A stretch of DNA of 17,205 bases. It comes from Bacteroidota bacterium (GTDB lineage: Bacteria > Bacteroidota > Bacteroidia > Bacteroidales > VadinHA17). The position numbers and the translations under genes are program-made. The notes beneath the pieces were generated by a model. The model was not told where the DNA came from, did not search any database, and saw only the letters and a program-made list of their open reading frames with translations. Where the stretch lies: assembly GCA_006227095.1 (NCBI GenBank), contig SBFZ01000102.1, positions 1 through 17,205 of the forward strand, given 5' to 3'. Below are positions 6,184 through 13,755 of this stretch, in pieces; position 1 is the stretch's first letter; each line of letters opens with the position of its first letter.

Positions 6184-8646
6184 TCAGTCAAATTCAATTA
6201 CCCGTGCATTGGCAACCTTCTGTCTCAGCAGCACATGGTCAAGCACGTCCATTATAGTTTTAACATACATGAATTTCAACCCCCTGACATACTTCTCATT
6301 GATCTCCTCCACATCCTTGCGGTTCTGTTCCGAAAGGATAATCTCCTTTATTCCGGCCCGTTTCGCGGCCAGGATCTTCTCCTTGATGCCTCCCACCGGC
6401 AGCACTTTTCCGCGCAGCGTGATCTCCCCGGTCATGGCCACATATTTCTTCACCTTCCTCTGGGTGAAGGCCGAAGCCACTGATACTGCCATGGTTATTC
6501 CTGCTGAAGGTCCGTCCTTCGGTATGGCACCCTCCGGAACATGAATATGGATATTCCACTTCTCCGCGAAGGTTTCAGGCAGTTCCAGCAGTGAGGCATG
6601 CGCCTTCAGATATTCGAGTGCTATGACAGCCGACTCCTTCATCACGTCACCCAGGTTGCCGGTAAGGGTCAGGTTGCCTTTCCCGCGGCTGAGGCTCGTC
6701 TCAACGAAGAGTATCTCTCCACCGGTGGCTGTCCATGCCAGCCCGGTGACCACACCTGCCTGGTCATTCCCGTCATAGATATCCCTCAGGTACCTGGGCG
6801 GGCCGAGGATCTCCTCAACCCTTGCGGGTGTTATCTCCGGATCCGGCTTCATTTCAAAGGCTATCTCACGTGCCCTGAACCTGACCAGCTTTGCAATCCT
6901 CTTGTCCAGCTCCCTGACGCCTGATTCGCGGGTGTACTTCTGTATCACCTGCTCAATGATCTCATGACTGAGGCTGAACTGCTCCGGTGTAACACCATGA
7001 GCCTCCAGCTGTTTGGGTATCAGGTGCCTGACAGCTATCTCCCTCTTCTCCTCAACCAGGTAACCCGATATCTCTATCAGCTCCATGCGGTCACGCAACG
7101 CTGGGCTTACCGTTGACAGAGTGTTGGCGGTGGCTATGAAGAGAACCTTCGACAGATCATACTCCAGCTCCAGGAAGTTATCGTAGAAATGTGTGTTTTG
7201 TTCAGGGTCAAGCACCTCAAGCAGTGCCGACGACGGATCTCCCCTGAAGTCCTGTCCCACCTTGTCTATCTCGTCAAGGATAAAAACAGGATTTGAAGAG
7301 CCTGCCCTCTTTATGTTCTGCACCACCCTTCCCGGCATGGCCCCGATATATGTCTTGCGGTGCCCCCTTATTTCCGCCTCGTCATGCAGGCCTCCGAGCG
7401 ACATCCGTGCATACTTGCGCCCGAGGGCACGGGCAACTGACTTTCCCAGCGAGGTCTTACCTACCCCCGGCGGTCCGTAAAGGCACAGGATGGGCGACTT
7501 GAGGTCGCCCTTCAGCTTCAGTACTGCCAGGTGCTCAAGGATTCTCTCCTTTACCTCCTCGAGCCCGTAATGGTCTTCATCAAGTACGGCCTGTGCATTC
7601 TTAAGGTCGAGATTGTCAGTGGTGTATTCGTTCCATGGCAACTCAAGCAGGGTCTGGATGTAGTTCACCTGTACAGAGTACTCTGCTGCGGCAGGATTAA
7701 GCCGTGAGAGCTTGTCCAGCTCACGGTTGAAGACCTTTGCCACATCTTCACCCCAGGCCTTCTTTTCACCCCTGGCACGAAACTCTTCAACCTCCTTCTC
7801 AACCGGGTTTCCGCCCAGCTCGTTCTGTATGGTCTTCATCTGCTGGTGAAGCAGGAACTCCCTCTGCTGCTGGTCAATCTCATACTTGACCTTCGACTGA
7901 AGTTCGTTTTTAAGCTCCAGGAGCTGTATCTCCCTCACCAGGTGTTCAAGCAGCCGTAGTCCGCGCTCCCTGATTGTTGTGGCTTCAAGGAGCTTCTGCT
8001 TGTCATTGACGTTGATCTCGGTGTTGGCACTGATATAGTTTATCAGGTAAGTGCTGTTCTCTATGTTCCGGACCGCGAAGGTGGCCTCGGGACTGATGTT
8101 GGGGTTGAGCTTGACGATCTTGACCGACAGGTCTTTCAGAGAGCCGATTATCACCTCGAAGTCCTTCTCATCCTCCACACCCCTGGGTTCAGGCATGGCC
8201 CTGACCATGGCGGTCATATAGGGATCAGTCTGGATAATGGTTTCAACTGAAACTCTCCTGCGACCCTGGATTATGGCTGTGGTGGTTCCGTCAGGCATCT
8301 CCAGGAGTTTGACCACCTGCCCGAGAGTACCCACAACGTTCAGGTCACGTACTCCGGGGTCATCCACCTCGGCATCAAGCTGTGCCACTGCAGCCACCAG
8401 CTTGTTGCCACGGTAGGCATCACGAACCAGCTGAACCGATTTTGAACGGCCAACGGCGATGGGTATCACCACACCGGGAAACAATACCGTGTTTCGCAAC
8501 GGCAACAGAGGAACGGAGTCAGGTATCTGCACCTCCTCAAGTTCCTGATCATCACCATCAGAAAGTATCGGGATAATCTCCCTCCCCTCGTCTATCAGTT
8601 CATGCAGGCCCAGCCTGTCCCACTTTCCGAAAACCTTCTTTTCCAT
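6184..8646 (-). CDS. lon: ATP-dependent protease Lon (LonA type)
   Basis: Cytoplasmic homo-oligomeric AAA+ serine protease for damaged and regulatory proteins. The 820-residue product has the LonA layout: N-terminal substrate-binding domain (from about residue 44, SVPLLPLRNTVLFPG), a coiled helical region with repeated Q/E residues (about 235-280), and the AAA module with Walker A GPPGVGKT (391-398) and Walker B FILDEID (455-461). The C-terminal protease domain has the catalytic Ser714 in PKDGPSAG and Lys757 in GGIKEK, the same 43-residue spacing as E. coli Ser679/Lys722. The extra N-terminal 40 acidic residues are normal for the phylum. coaD follows in the same direction. A -7 box lies 16 bases before the ATG, and no clear Shine-Dalgarno is present. 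Confidence 0.98.
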   Translation of the reverse strand: MEKKVFGKWDRLGLHELIDEGREIIPILSDGDDQELEEVQIPDSVPLLPLRNTVLFPGVVIPIAVGRSKSVQLVRDAYRGNKLVAAVAQLDAEVDDPGVRDLNVVGTLGQVVKLLEMPDGTTTAIIQGRRRVSVETIIQTDPYMTAMVRAMPEPRGVEDEKDFEVIIGSLKDLSVKIVKLNPNISPEATFAVRNIENSTYLINYISANTEINVNDKQKLLEATTIRERGLRLLEHLVREIQLLELKNELQSKVKYEIDQQQREFLLHQQMKTIQNELGGNPVEKEVEEFRARGEKKAWGEDVAKVFNRELDKLSRLNPAAAEYSVQVNYIQTLLELPWNEYTTDNLDLKNAQAVLDEDHYGLEEVKERILEHLAVLKLKGDLKSPILCLYGPPGVGKTSLGKSVARALGRKYARMSLGGLHDEAEIRGHRKTYIGAMPGRVVQNIKRAGSSNPVFILDEIDKVGQDFRGDPSSALLEVLDPEQNTHFYDNFLELEYDLSKVLFIATANTLSTVSPALRDRMELIEISGYLVEEKREIAVRHLIPKQLEAHGVTPEQFSLSHEIIEQVIQKYTRESGVRELDKRIAKLVRFRAREIAFEMKPDPEITPARVEEILGPPRYLRDIYDGNDQAGVVTGLAWTATGGEILFVETSLSRGKGNLTLTGNLGDVMKESAVIALEYLKAHASLLELPETFAEKWNIHIHVPEGAIPKDGPSAGITMAVSVASAFTQRKVKKYVAMTGEITLRGKVLPVGGIKEKILAAKRAGIKEIILSEQNRKDVEEINEKYVRGLKFMYVKTIMDVLDHVLLRQKVANARVIEFD

Positions 8647-8662
8647 ATAGGGTAAAAGTATG

Positions 8663-8670
8663 CAAATTTA
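8663..8670 (-). promoter_or_regulatory. Candidate lon promoter -7 box
   Basis: The minus strand reads TAAATTTG, an exact TAnnTTTG match, ending 16 bases before the lon ATG. No TTTG is visible at the expected -33 distance. If used, the lon leader would be only about 10 bases long. Confidence 0.4.
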
Positions 8671-8821
8671 CTCAATAATGATTTACCATCTTCTTCCACC
8701 CGGGTATTAACGGGGTCACCGTGGCTGTACCGGAAGTCTGCCGGTTTTATCACGGTGCCGACCCGGTGCCGGGAAATTCCCCGACAGGCACAGGCATATC
8801 CCTGGCGGTGATAATGTCAAA

Positions 8822-8852
8822 CAAAAAAAAAGCCGCCTTGTTTAAGGCAGCT
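8822..8852 (-). terminator. Intrinsic terminator of rpmE
   Basis: Read on the minus strand: a 9-bp stem AGCTGCCTT / AAGGCGGCT (one U-G pair) with a 4-base loop, followed at once by a run of nine T. It starts 20 bases after the rpmE stop. On the plus strand the same stem has a mismatch and is followed only by CATTTT, so it serves mainly rpmE. Confidence 0.88.
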
Positions 8853-8872
8853 CATTTTAATATGATTTACAC

Positions 8873-9139
8873 CTACTTCGACTTCTTGCCGAGGTGATCC
8901 TTGTAGCGGTTCATGAATTTGTCAACCCTTCCTGCAGTGTCAACAAGCTTCATCTTGCCTGTATAGAAAGGATGCGATGTGTTTGAGATCTCAAGCTTGA
9001 TCAGCGGATAATCCTTGCCGTCTTCCCACTTGATGGTATCTCGTGATGCAGCCGTTGACCGTGTCATAAAGGTGAATCCGTTTGACATATCCTGAAATAC
9101 AACCAGCCTGTAATTGTTCGGATGTATACCTTCTTTCAT
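8873..9139 (-). CDS. rpmE: 50S ribosomal protein L31, type B (zinc-free)
   Basis: Structural protein of the large ribosomal subunit near the subunit bridge. The 88-residue product begins [17 protein letters not shown] and contains the type B features FTFMTRST and [20 protein letters not shown]. It has no cysteine at all, so it lacks the CxxC zinc ligands of type A L31. The start is set by the family N-terminus and by AGGAAG directly before the ATG; an upstream in-frame start at 9181 would add 14 residues with no family similarity and would fall at or beyond the predicted transcription start. It is a single-gene unit with its own promoter, a leader hairpin and a terminator. Confidence 0.96.
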   Translation of the reverse strand: MKEGIHPNNYRLVVFQDMSNGFTFMTRSTAASRDTIKWEDGKDYPLIKLEISNTSHPFYTGKMKLVDTAGRVDKFMNRYKDHLGKKSK

Positions 9140-9169
9140 CTTCCTGGAAAATTTATTACTGTTCAAAAA

Positions 9170-9185
9170 TCCCTTTTTCAAGGGA
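9170..9185 (-). promoter_or_regulatory. Leader hairpin at the predicted 5' end of rpmE mRNA
   Basis: The minus strand forms TCCCTT-GAAA-AAGGGA, a perfect 6-bp stem with a GAAA tetraloop, followed by TTTTT. The promoter -7 box ends 4 bases upstream, so the stem would lie at or next to the first transcribed base. It could stabilise the mRNA, act as a small attenuator, or bind a regulator; sequence alone does not decide. Confidence 0.5.
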
Positions 9186-9188
9186 GTG

Positions 9189-9219
9189 CAAAGATAACGA
9201 ACAATAAAGAAAATACAAA
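9189..9219 (-). promoter_or_regulatory. rpmE promoter (Bacteroidota type)
   Basis: On the minus strand TTTG (9216-9219), a 19-base spacer, and TATCTTTG (9189-9196): both boxes and the spacing match the consensus exactly. It lies between the stop of the upstream acetyltransferase gene and rpmE. Confidence 0.8.
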
Positions 9220-9237
9220 AGGAGAGTAAAAAAAATT

Positions 9238-10446
9238 TCAGTTCTTCATTTTTGCCTCTCTGGCAGCACGGTTTTCATCCATTTCATCCTTGTACATCCT
9301 GAAAGGAAGTGTATCATCAATCATGTACCTGAGGGTGAGGTGGGTTTTAGCCCTGTGTGCACCGATGGCTTCATAGATGGAGATCATTTTCGGGTTAAAA
9401 TCACCAACCCAGGAAAGTTCAAGCTCGCGGATGTAGCGTTTGCGTCTGAAGACACGGAAGAGTTCGAGGAATATTGCCGACTCGATGCCGCTGTTCTGGT
9501 AGGACGGGTGGACTCCTGCCACCAGTGCCCTGACGCGAGTCATCTCATGGGTCAGCTTGTAATACATGAACCGGATCTTGTTCCAGAGGGTCAGCCTGCC
9601 GTTGAAGTGCCTGATAATCTGGTTAAGGTCAGGAAAGATGATGAAGAATGCCACAGGTTTTTCATTGTGATAGGCGAACCAGATGAGTTCCGGGTCAATG
9701 AATGCACTGGCCTCGTGCAGTGTCTTCTGTATCCTTGCCGGATCAAGCGGGGTGAAGTCCTCCTTGAAGACAGCCCATGTTGCGTTGTAAATCTCCACCA
9801 TGTCAGCCGCGAACTTTTCTCTCCGGCTGAACTCAAAATGGCGGTATGTGTAACCGGGCCTTTTCTGGATCCACTCAGCTATCTTGCGGAACCGTTCCGG
9901 AAAGACTTCCACTGCTGCCACATCCTTGTGGTAGCTGTACTGTTCGAAGTAAGTACGGAACCCATACTCAAGGAAGAAATCCTTATAGTATGGCTTATTG
10001 TACGGCATGCCGAAGCCGGGCTGCATGAATCCCTCCACCAGCAGGCCCCAGTAGTTGTCATTCTCGCCGAAGTTGATGGGGCCGTCCATAGCTTTCATCC
10101 CTCGCTCCGTAAGCCACTGCCGGGCAGTATCAAAGAGCATGAAGGCAGCCTCGCGCGATTCAGTTACCTCGAAGAAGCCCAGTCCTCCGGTAGGCTGCCG
10201 GTTTGCCTTCGAGCGTATCTCATCAATGAAGGCCGCCACCCTTCCGATGGTCTTTCCGTCATCTGCAGAGAGGATCCACCTTGTCGCTTCACCGTGGGTG
10301 AAGGCTGCGTTGCGGGAAGGGTCAAAGACCGCCTCCGTTTCGCTGTCAAGCGGGCATACCCAGTGGGGGTCGCCCCTGTAAAGCCTCTTTGGAAACTCAA
10401 TGAATTCCCTTGTGTGAGCTTTTGTTTTTACTTCGGTAATTTTCAT
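9238..10446 (-). CDS. GNAT-family N-acetyltransferase of about 400 residues, substrate unknown
   Basis: A 402-residue soluble protein of a GNAT-related family common in Bacteroidota. The N-terminal half has [19 protein letters not shown] (15-33) and the family hallmark [20 protein letters not shown] (121-140) followed by GMPYNKPYY (146-154). The C-terminal half has a GNAT-like acetyl-CoA segment, [18 protein letters not shown] (309-326), in which the normal Q/RxxGxG/A loop is degenerate, and [21 protein letters not shown] (343-363). No substrate can be assigned. I chose the ATG 5 bases after the aminotransferase stop; an ATG 9 codons earlier would overlap that gene. The tight spacing indicates co-transcription with the aminotransferase. 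Confidence 0.82.
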   Translation of the reverse strand: MKITEVKTKAHTREFIEFPKRLYRGDPHWVCPLDSETEAVFDPSRNAAFTHGEATRWILSADDGKTIGRVAAFIDEIRSKANRQPTGGLGFFEVTESREAAFMLFDTARQWLTERGMKAMDGPINFGENDNYWGLLVEGFMQPGFGMPYNKPYYKDFFLEYGFRTYFEQYSYHKDVAAVEVFPERFRKIAEWIQKRPGYTYRHFEFSRREKFAADMVEIYNATWAVFKEDFTPLDPARIQKTLHEASAFIDPELIWFAYHNEKPVAFFIIFPDLNQIIRHFNGRLTLWNKIRFMYYKLTHEMTRVRALVAGVHPSYQNSGIESAIFLELFRVFRRKRYIRELELSWVGDFNPKMISIYEAIGAHRAKTHLTLRYMIDDTLPFRMYKDEMDENRAAREAKMKN

Positions 10447-10451
10447 CTCAT

Positions 10452-11954
10452 TCAGCTGTTCAGGTTGAACCATGAGAGGACTCTCTCCCTGCCGGCGCCG
10501 GAATCTTCCCTGTGAATGAACTCGTTTGTTCTTCTGTTGTAGTTATAATCGGCGCTCCACTCTGCGGCGTGCTCTCTTATCGCACCCAGGGCGGCAATCA
10601 CAGTATCAAGCTCTTCATCCGTCATTGTCGGATGCAGTGAGAGTCTGACCCAGCCCGGCTTCTCAGACAGGTCTCCCCTGTTGATCATCTCGGTTATACG
10701 GTGGCTGTGATCATATGTCACGTCAAGCAGGTAATGGCCGTAGGTACCGGCACAGGCGCAACCGCCCCTGACCTGGATCCCGAACCTGTCGCTGAGCAGC
10801 TTTACCACCAGGTTATAATGCAGCCCGTCAATGTAGAATGAGACTGCACCAAGCCTTTGCCGTACGTTGGGAGCGAGAATGTGGAGACCGGCGATGGAGT
10901 CAAGCCCGCTGAAGACCCTTTCCAGCAGCTCCTCCTCACGCTTCCGTATCATTGCAGTTCCCATCTGCTCCTTGAGCCTTATTGCCATCGCTGCCCTTAT
11001 CATCTGCAGGAATCCGGGTGTACCACCGTCTTCTCTCGCTTCAATGCTGTCAACATATTTGTACTCACCCCAGGGATTGGTCCAGTCAACGGTGCCACCG
11101 CCGGGCTGATCGGGAACTGCAGTCTTGTACAAAGACTTGTCAAACAGCATGATACCCGATGAGCAAGGACCGCCGAGGAATTTATGCGGGGAAAAGAAGA
11201 TGGCATCAAGTTTTTCCATGGGGTCATCCGGGTGCATGTTTATGTCAACATAGGGGGCTGATGCTGCAAAGTCAACGAAGCAAAGGCCGCCATGTTCATG
11301 CATAATCCGGGCCATGGCATGGTATGGGGTGAAAACACCCGTAACGTTGGAGCAGGCTGAGAATGAGCCTATCTTGAATTTCCTGTCACTGTATTTATCG
11401 AGGGCTTTTTTCAGGTTTTCCGGATCGACGGTCAGGCCGTTTCCCGGTTCGATGATGACAACATCGGCCATCGTCTCATACCATGATGTCTGGTTGGAAT
11501 GATGTTCTATATGTGTAATGAACACAACCGGACGTTCGGTGTCGCTGAGGCAGCGTGATGTTTTGGGATAGCTGCATCCCTTCAGTCCAAGTATCCTCTG
11601 GAATTTGTTTATGACAGCGGTCATTCCGGCACCGGCTCCGATGATTACATCATCAGGCCCTGCGTTGACATGCTTCTTGATAATCTCCTGTGCGTGATGG
11701 TATGCCCAGGTCATCATGGATCCGGTCTCCGATGTTTCCGTATGGGTATTGGCAACGAAAGGACCGAAAAGATCTGCCATCCTCTCTTCGATGGGCCCGT
11801 ATAGTCTTCCGCTGGCTATCCAGTCACAGTAAATGATCTTTTTTACACCGTATGGAGAAGCGTACTCCTGGTCTATTCCAATAATATTCCTTCTGAAAGA
11901 GCCGAAATAATCCTCCGCGTTCATTGAGTGTGGGGCCATATAAATTATTGCCAT
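10452..11954 (-). CDS. Class V aminotransferase-fold PLP enzyme (cysteine desulfurase-like)
   Basis: A 500-residue PLP enzyme of fold type I. Visible features: GAGAGMTAVIN (106-116) for cofactor phosphate, THIEHHSNQTSW (147-158) for ring stacking, the Asp of FVDFAASAPY (Asp228), and the Schiff-base Lys258 in SPHKFLGGP. Near the C-terminus VRGGCACAGTYGH (395-407) carries Cys399 and Cys401 where NifS/SufS enzymes hold their catalytic-loop cysteine. The protein is longer than SufS (about 400 residues) and has a distinct N-terminus and a polar tail, so it may be a desulfurase, a lyase or an aminotransferase; I do not name a substrate. Two in-frame ATG codons (11954 and 11939) compete; I took the first. 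The GNAT gene follows 5 bases after its stop. Confidence 0.88.
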   Translation of the reverse strand: MAIIYMAPHSMNAEDYFGSFRRNIIGIDQEYASPYGVKKIIYCDWIASGRLYGPIEERMADLFGPFVANTHTETSETGSMMTWAYHHAQEIIKKHVNAGPDDVIIGAGAGMTAVINKFQRILGLKGCSYPKTSRCLSDTERPVVFITHIEHHSNQTSWYETMADVVIIEPGNGLTVDPENLKKALDKYSDRKFKIGSFSACSNVTGVFTPYHAMARIMHEHGGLCFVDFAASAPYVDINMHPDDPMEKLDAIFFSPHKFLGGPCSSGIMLFDKSLYKTAVPDQPGGGTVDWTNPWGEYKYVDSIEAREDGGTPGFLQMIRAAMAIRLKEQMGTAMIRKREEELLERVFSGLDSIAGLHILAPNVRQRLGAVSFYIDGLHYNLVVKLLSDRFGIQVRGGCACAGTYGHYLLDVTYDHSHRITEMINRGDLSEKPGWVRLSLHPTMTDEELDTVIAALGAIREHAAEWSADYNYNRRTNEFIHREDSGAGRERVLSWFNLNS

Positions 11955-11967
11955 TGCATATATTGCC

Positions 11968-11975
11968 CAAATATA
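11968..11975 (-). promoter_or_regulatory. Candidate promoter -7 box for the aminotransferase-GNAT pair
   Basis: TATATTTG on the minus strand, an exact -7 match, in the 77-base gap after the flippase gene. No -33 TTTG is visible at the expected distance. It lies so close to the ATG at 11954 that, if active, the second ATG at 11939 may be the true start. Confidence 0.35.
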
Positions 11976-12031
11976 ATTCTTTTTGAAATTACCGGATCGG
12001 CCGAAAGGCCACCCTGACCATGGGATTTGCG

Positions 12032-13378
12032 TCAGTGGATGTCAATGATGCGGTGGTCGATGAGGACGAACAGGATTATCAGGAGTGCAGTATAAATAAG
12101 CCAGCTGGCAAGCGGTATGTATTCCGATGGTTTTATCTTCATCTTTTTCCACACATACCAGATAAGGAACATTTTTTCGAGGAAATAGACAATGAATGTT
12201 GCCAGGGCCACTCCCACCACTCCATAGGGTTTGATGAGCCACAGGCTGAGCGGGATGTTGACAGCTATCTCCACTGCAGCGGCATAGAGTGTGACATTGG
12301 TTTTCCGTCTGCCGATCACTATTGTCTGGGGGAATACCAGCCGGGGGATTATCAGCAGCAGGTATATCATGAAGACGTCAGCGCTGCGCTGGAACTCCGG
12401 GGTGAAGAGCCTGGGGTACACCCAACGTGCGGCAAACATGGTAACCATGGAGATGGGGAAGAGGTATTTGATAAGCCTGTCTGACCGCCGCCGGAGGGTG
12501 GCCAGCGCTTCGCGCATCCCCTCCCGGGTACTGAACAGGGGTAGCAGTGCGTTGCTGAGGCCATTGGCCAGCAGCAGTACCAGGGGAAACTCCTTTGCCC
12601 CGTACCGGTACATGGCGAAGACCCCCGGGTCATCATAGCGCACTGAGATAATAATGCCGTCAATATACTGTGCCGAGCCGCTGATGAGAAAAGTAAGTAT
12701 GAGAGGCATTCCGACCCTCAGATGCTCCCTGATAAAGTCATGGGAGATCTTCATCAGGGTATATCGCCGTAACAGGATAATAAGCCATACCCATCTTGCA
12801 GCGGTGATTACAAAAAGGCCCCAGATGGCGCTCTTCTCATCATATCCGGCAACTACCGGAGCGATAACAAGCACCAGCTGGGCAGCATAGGTATAAATGC
12901 CATACTGCAGGATCCTGTGGGGTCTCTTGTTAAGAAGGTATATATACTCAATGAGTGTGACCGGGCTGCTGAAAAGAATAAACAGGAGCAAAAGGTTCGC
13001 ATACGGCACCTCTGAGTTTTCCGGTGAGGAAAAGAACATTGTCTTTATGGGTATCCCCATCAGGAATACTGCGAGGCTGAAAAATGATATCAGCAGGAAT
13101 GCATTGAATATCTCGGGCGATTTGCGGCCCTCTTTTTCGCTGTCCTCCCGGAATGTGCGGTTGCGGTTATAGAGAGTGAGCAGTGACTGAATGATCCCGG
13201 TGACCCAGAAGAAGGTGACGAGACTGGAGATAAAGAGGAACAACTCCCAGTTTCCTATCTGGGGACGGGTAAGATGACTCTTGGTAAAGACAATGCTGAT
13301 TATGAGGAAGGTGACAAATCTCAACAGTTGAACTGCCTGTAGTCCTGAGATATTGTCTATGAATTTCAGCCTGGTCAA
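12032..13378 (-). CDS. Polysaccharide/lipid flippase-like membrane protein (MOP superfamily, Wzx/MATE-like)
   Basis: A 448-residue integral membrane protein with about 12 hydrophobic segments (for example near 18-31, 45-66, 92-112, 127-148, 161-178, 184-203, 222-244, 262-281, 303-320, 334-355, 365-400 and 422-441), separated by short basic loops. Length and spacing fit O-antigen or teichoic-acid translocases of the MOP superfamily, which flip lipid-linked sugars across the inner membrane; the C-terminal motif GVVGVALATFIVYFLEKMF is typical. The substrate is unknown and no glycosyltransferase is adjacent. The only usable start at the domain boundary is a TTG; a stop codon lies close upstream in frame. 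It precedes the aminotransferase by 77 bases and diverges from tRNA-His. Confidence 0.85.
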   Translation of the reverse strand: MTRLKFIDNISGLQAVQLLRFVTFLIISIVFTKSHLTRPQIGNWELFLFISSLVTFFWVTGIIQSLLTLYNRNRTFREDSEKEGRKSPEIFNAFLLISFFSLAVFLMGIPIKTMFFSSPENSEVPYANLLLLFILFSSPVTLIEYIYLLNKRPHRILQYGIYTYAAQLVLVIAPVVAGYDEKSAIWGLFVITAARWVWLIILLRRYTLMKISHDFIREHLRVGMPLILTFLISGSAQYIDGIIISVRYDDPGVFAMYRYGAKEFPLVLLLANGLSNALLPLFSTREGMREALATLRRRSDRLIKYLFPISMVTMFAARWVYPRLFTPEFQRSADVFMIYLLLIIPRLVFPQTIVIGRRKTNVTLYAAAVEIAVNIPLSLWLIKPYGVVGVALATFIVYFLEKMFLIWYVWKKMKIKPSEYIPLASWLIYTALLIILFVLIDHRIIDIH

Positions 13379-13446
13379 ACTATCCCCGTTGTTTTATCTG
13401 AAACGCTTTGATGCAGCAATAATTGTACCATGCACTCATGGCTCGG

Positions 13447-13478
13447 CGAAGTTACAATTTACCTGAAATGATAACAAA
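13447..13478 (-). promoter_or_regulatory. Possible flippase promoter
   Basis: Minus strand TTTG (13475-13478), 20-base spacer, TAACTTCG (13447-13454), one base off TAnnTTTG. It is placed back to back with the tRNA-His promoter in the divergent gap. Confidence 0.3.
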
Positions 13479-13491
13479 ATAAAAATAACTG

Positions 13492-13522
13492 TTTGCGGAA
13501 TGGGAATTTTGATATTTCTTTG
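13492..13522 (+). promoter_or_regulatory. tRNA-His promoter (Bacteroidota type)
   Basis: TTTG at 13492-13495, exactly 19 bases of spacer, and TTTCTTTG at 13515-13522 (one base off TAnnTTTG). It ends 13-14 bases before the tRNA, which leaves room for a very short precursor leader. Confidence 0.6.
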
Positions 13523-13535
13523 CACTCCGTAAAAC

Positions 13536-13610
13536 GGTGGTTGTAGCTCAGTTGGTTAGAGCGCCAGATTGTGGCTCTGGAGGTCGCCGGTTCGAATCCG
13601 GTCTTCCACC
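13536..13610 (+). tRNA. tRNA-His (anticodon GTG)
   Basis: Cloverleaf read by eye: D stem GCTC/GAGC, anticodon stem CCAGA/TCTGG with loop TTGTGGC (anticodon GTG), T stem GCCGG/CCGGT with TTCGAAT loop, discriminator C73. The first G is the histidine-specific G-1 opposite C73. CCA is not encoded. The acceptor stem GTGGTTG/CTTCCAC pairs at five of seven positions; positions 5-68 and 6-67 are both U-U, which is unusual. The rest of the molecule is intact, it has its own promoter and a terminator follows directly, so I treat it as a functional gene. Confidence 0.93.
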
Positions 13611-13621
13611 CTGTCAGATAC

Positions 13622-13655
13622 AGCTGGCCCTGAAATCAGGGTCAGCTTTATTTTT
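13622..13655 (+). terminator. Intrinsic terminator of tRNA-His
   Basis: A 12-bp stem AGCTGGCCCTGA / TCAGGGTCAGCT (one G-U pair) followed by TTTATTTTT. It starts 12 bases after the tRNA. It is the left arm of the 131-bp palindrome. Confidence 0.85.
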
Positions 13656-13691
13656 AGAAGAATTTGAAAAGCTTGCTTTGAAAAATTCCAG

Positions 13692-13730
13692 AAAAATAAA
13701 GCTGATCCCCGGGCTTGCCCGGGGACAGCT
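13692..13730 (-). terminator. Intrinsic terminator of ccsBA
   Basis: Minus strand: outer AGCTG/CAGCT pairs around a 9-bp GC-rich stem, one bulged base, then TTTATTTTT. It lies about 70 bases after the ccsBA stop and is the right arm of the 131-bp palindrome. Confidence 0.82.
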
Positions 13731-13755
13731 GTATCTGACAGAAGTATCCCTATTT

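Larger units (their letters stand above)
13611..13741. repeat. 131-bp compound palindrome abutting tRNA-His
   Basis: Two related half-elements face each other. Each half, read inward, is CTGTCAGATACAGCTG (16 bases, identical in both), a hairpin core, then TCAGCTTTATTTTT (14 bases, identical in both). The cores differ: CCCTGAAATCAGGG on the left, and an 8-bp GC palindrome CCCCGGGC-AA-GCCCGGGG on the right when read inward. The centre pairs imperfectly around AAAGC-TT-GCTTT. The left end begins at the base after tRNA position 73. No target-site duplication and no transposase are seen. The whole can fold as a four-way junction because AGCTG occurs at each branch. Confidence 0.9.

Noticed and set aside
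9140..9181. N-terminal extension of L31
   Set aside because: The family start MKEGIHP is at 9139 with AGGAAG before it, and the earlier ATG lies at the predicted transcription start.
9340..10515. 391-codon plus-strand frame opposite the GNAT gene, and other long opposite-strand frames
   Set aside because: They are antisense shadows of well-supported genes with no recognisable domain or ribosome site.
11990..12020. GGCC-TTTC-GGCC hairpin as a flippase terminator
   Set aside because: Only 4 bp of stem and no T-run after it.
13611..13741. Insertion sequence or integrated element at tRNA-His
   Set aside because: No integrase, transposase or target duplication, and no second copy of the tRNA 3' end as an att site is present; only a palindrome can be supported.
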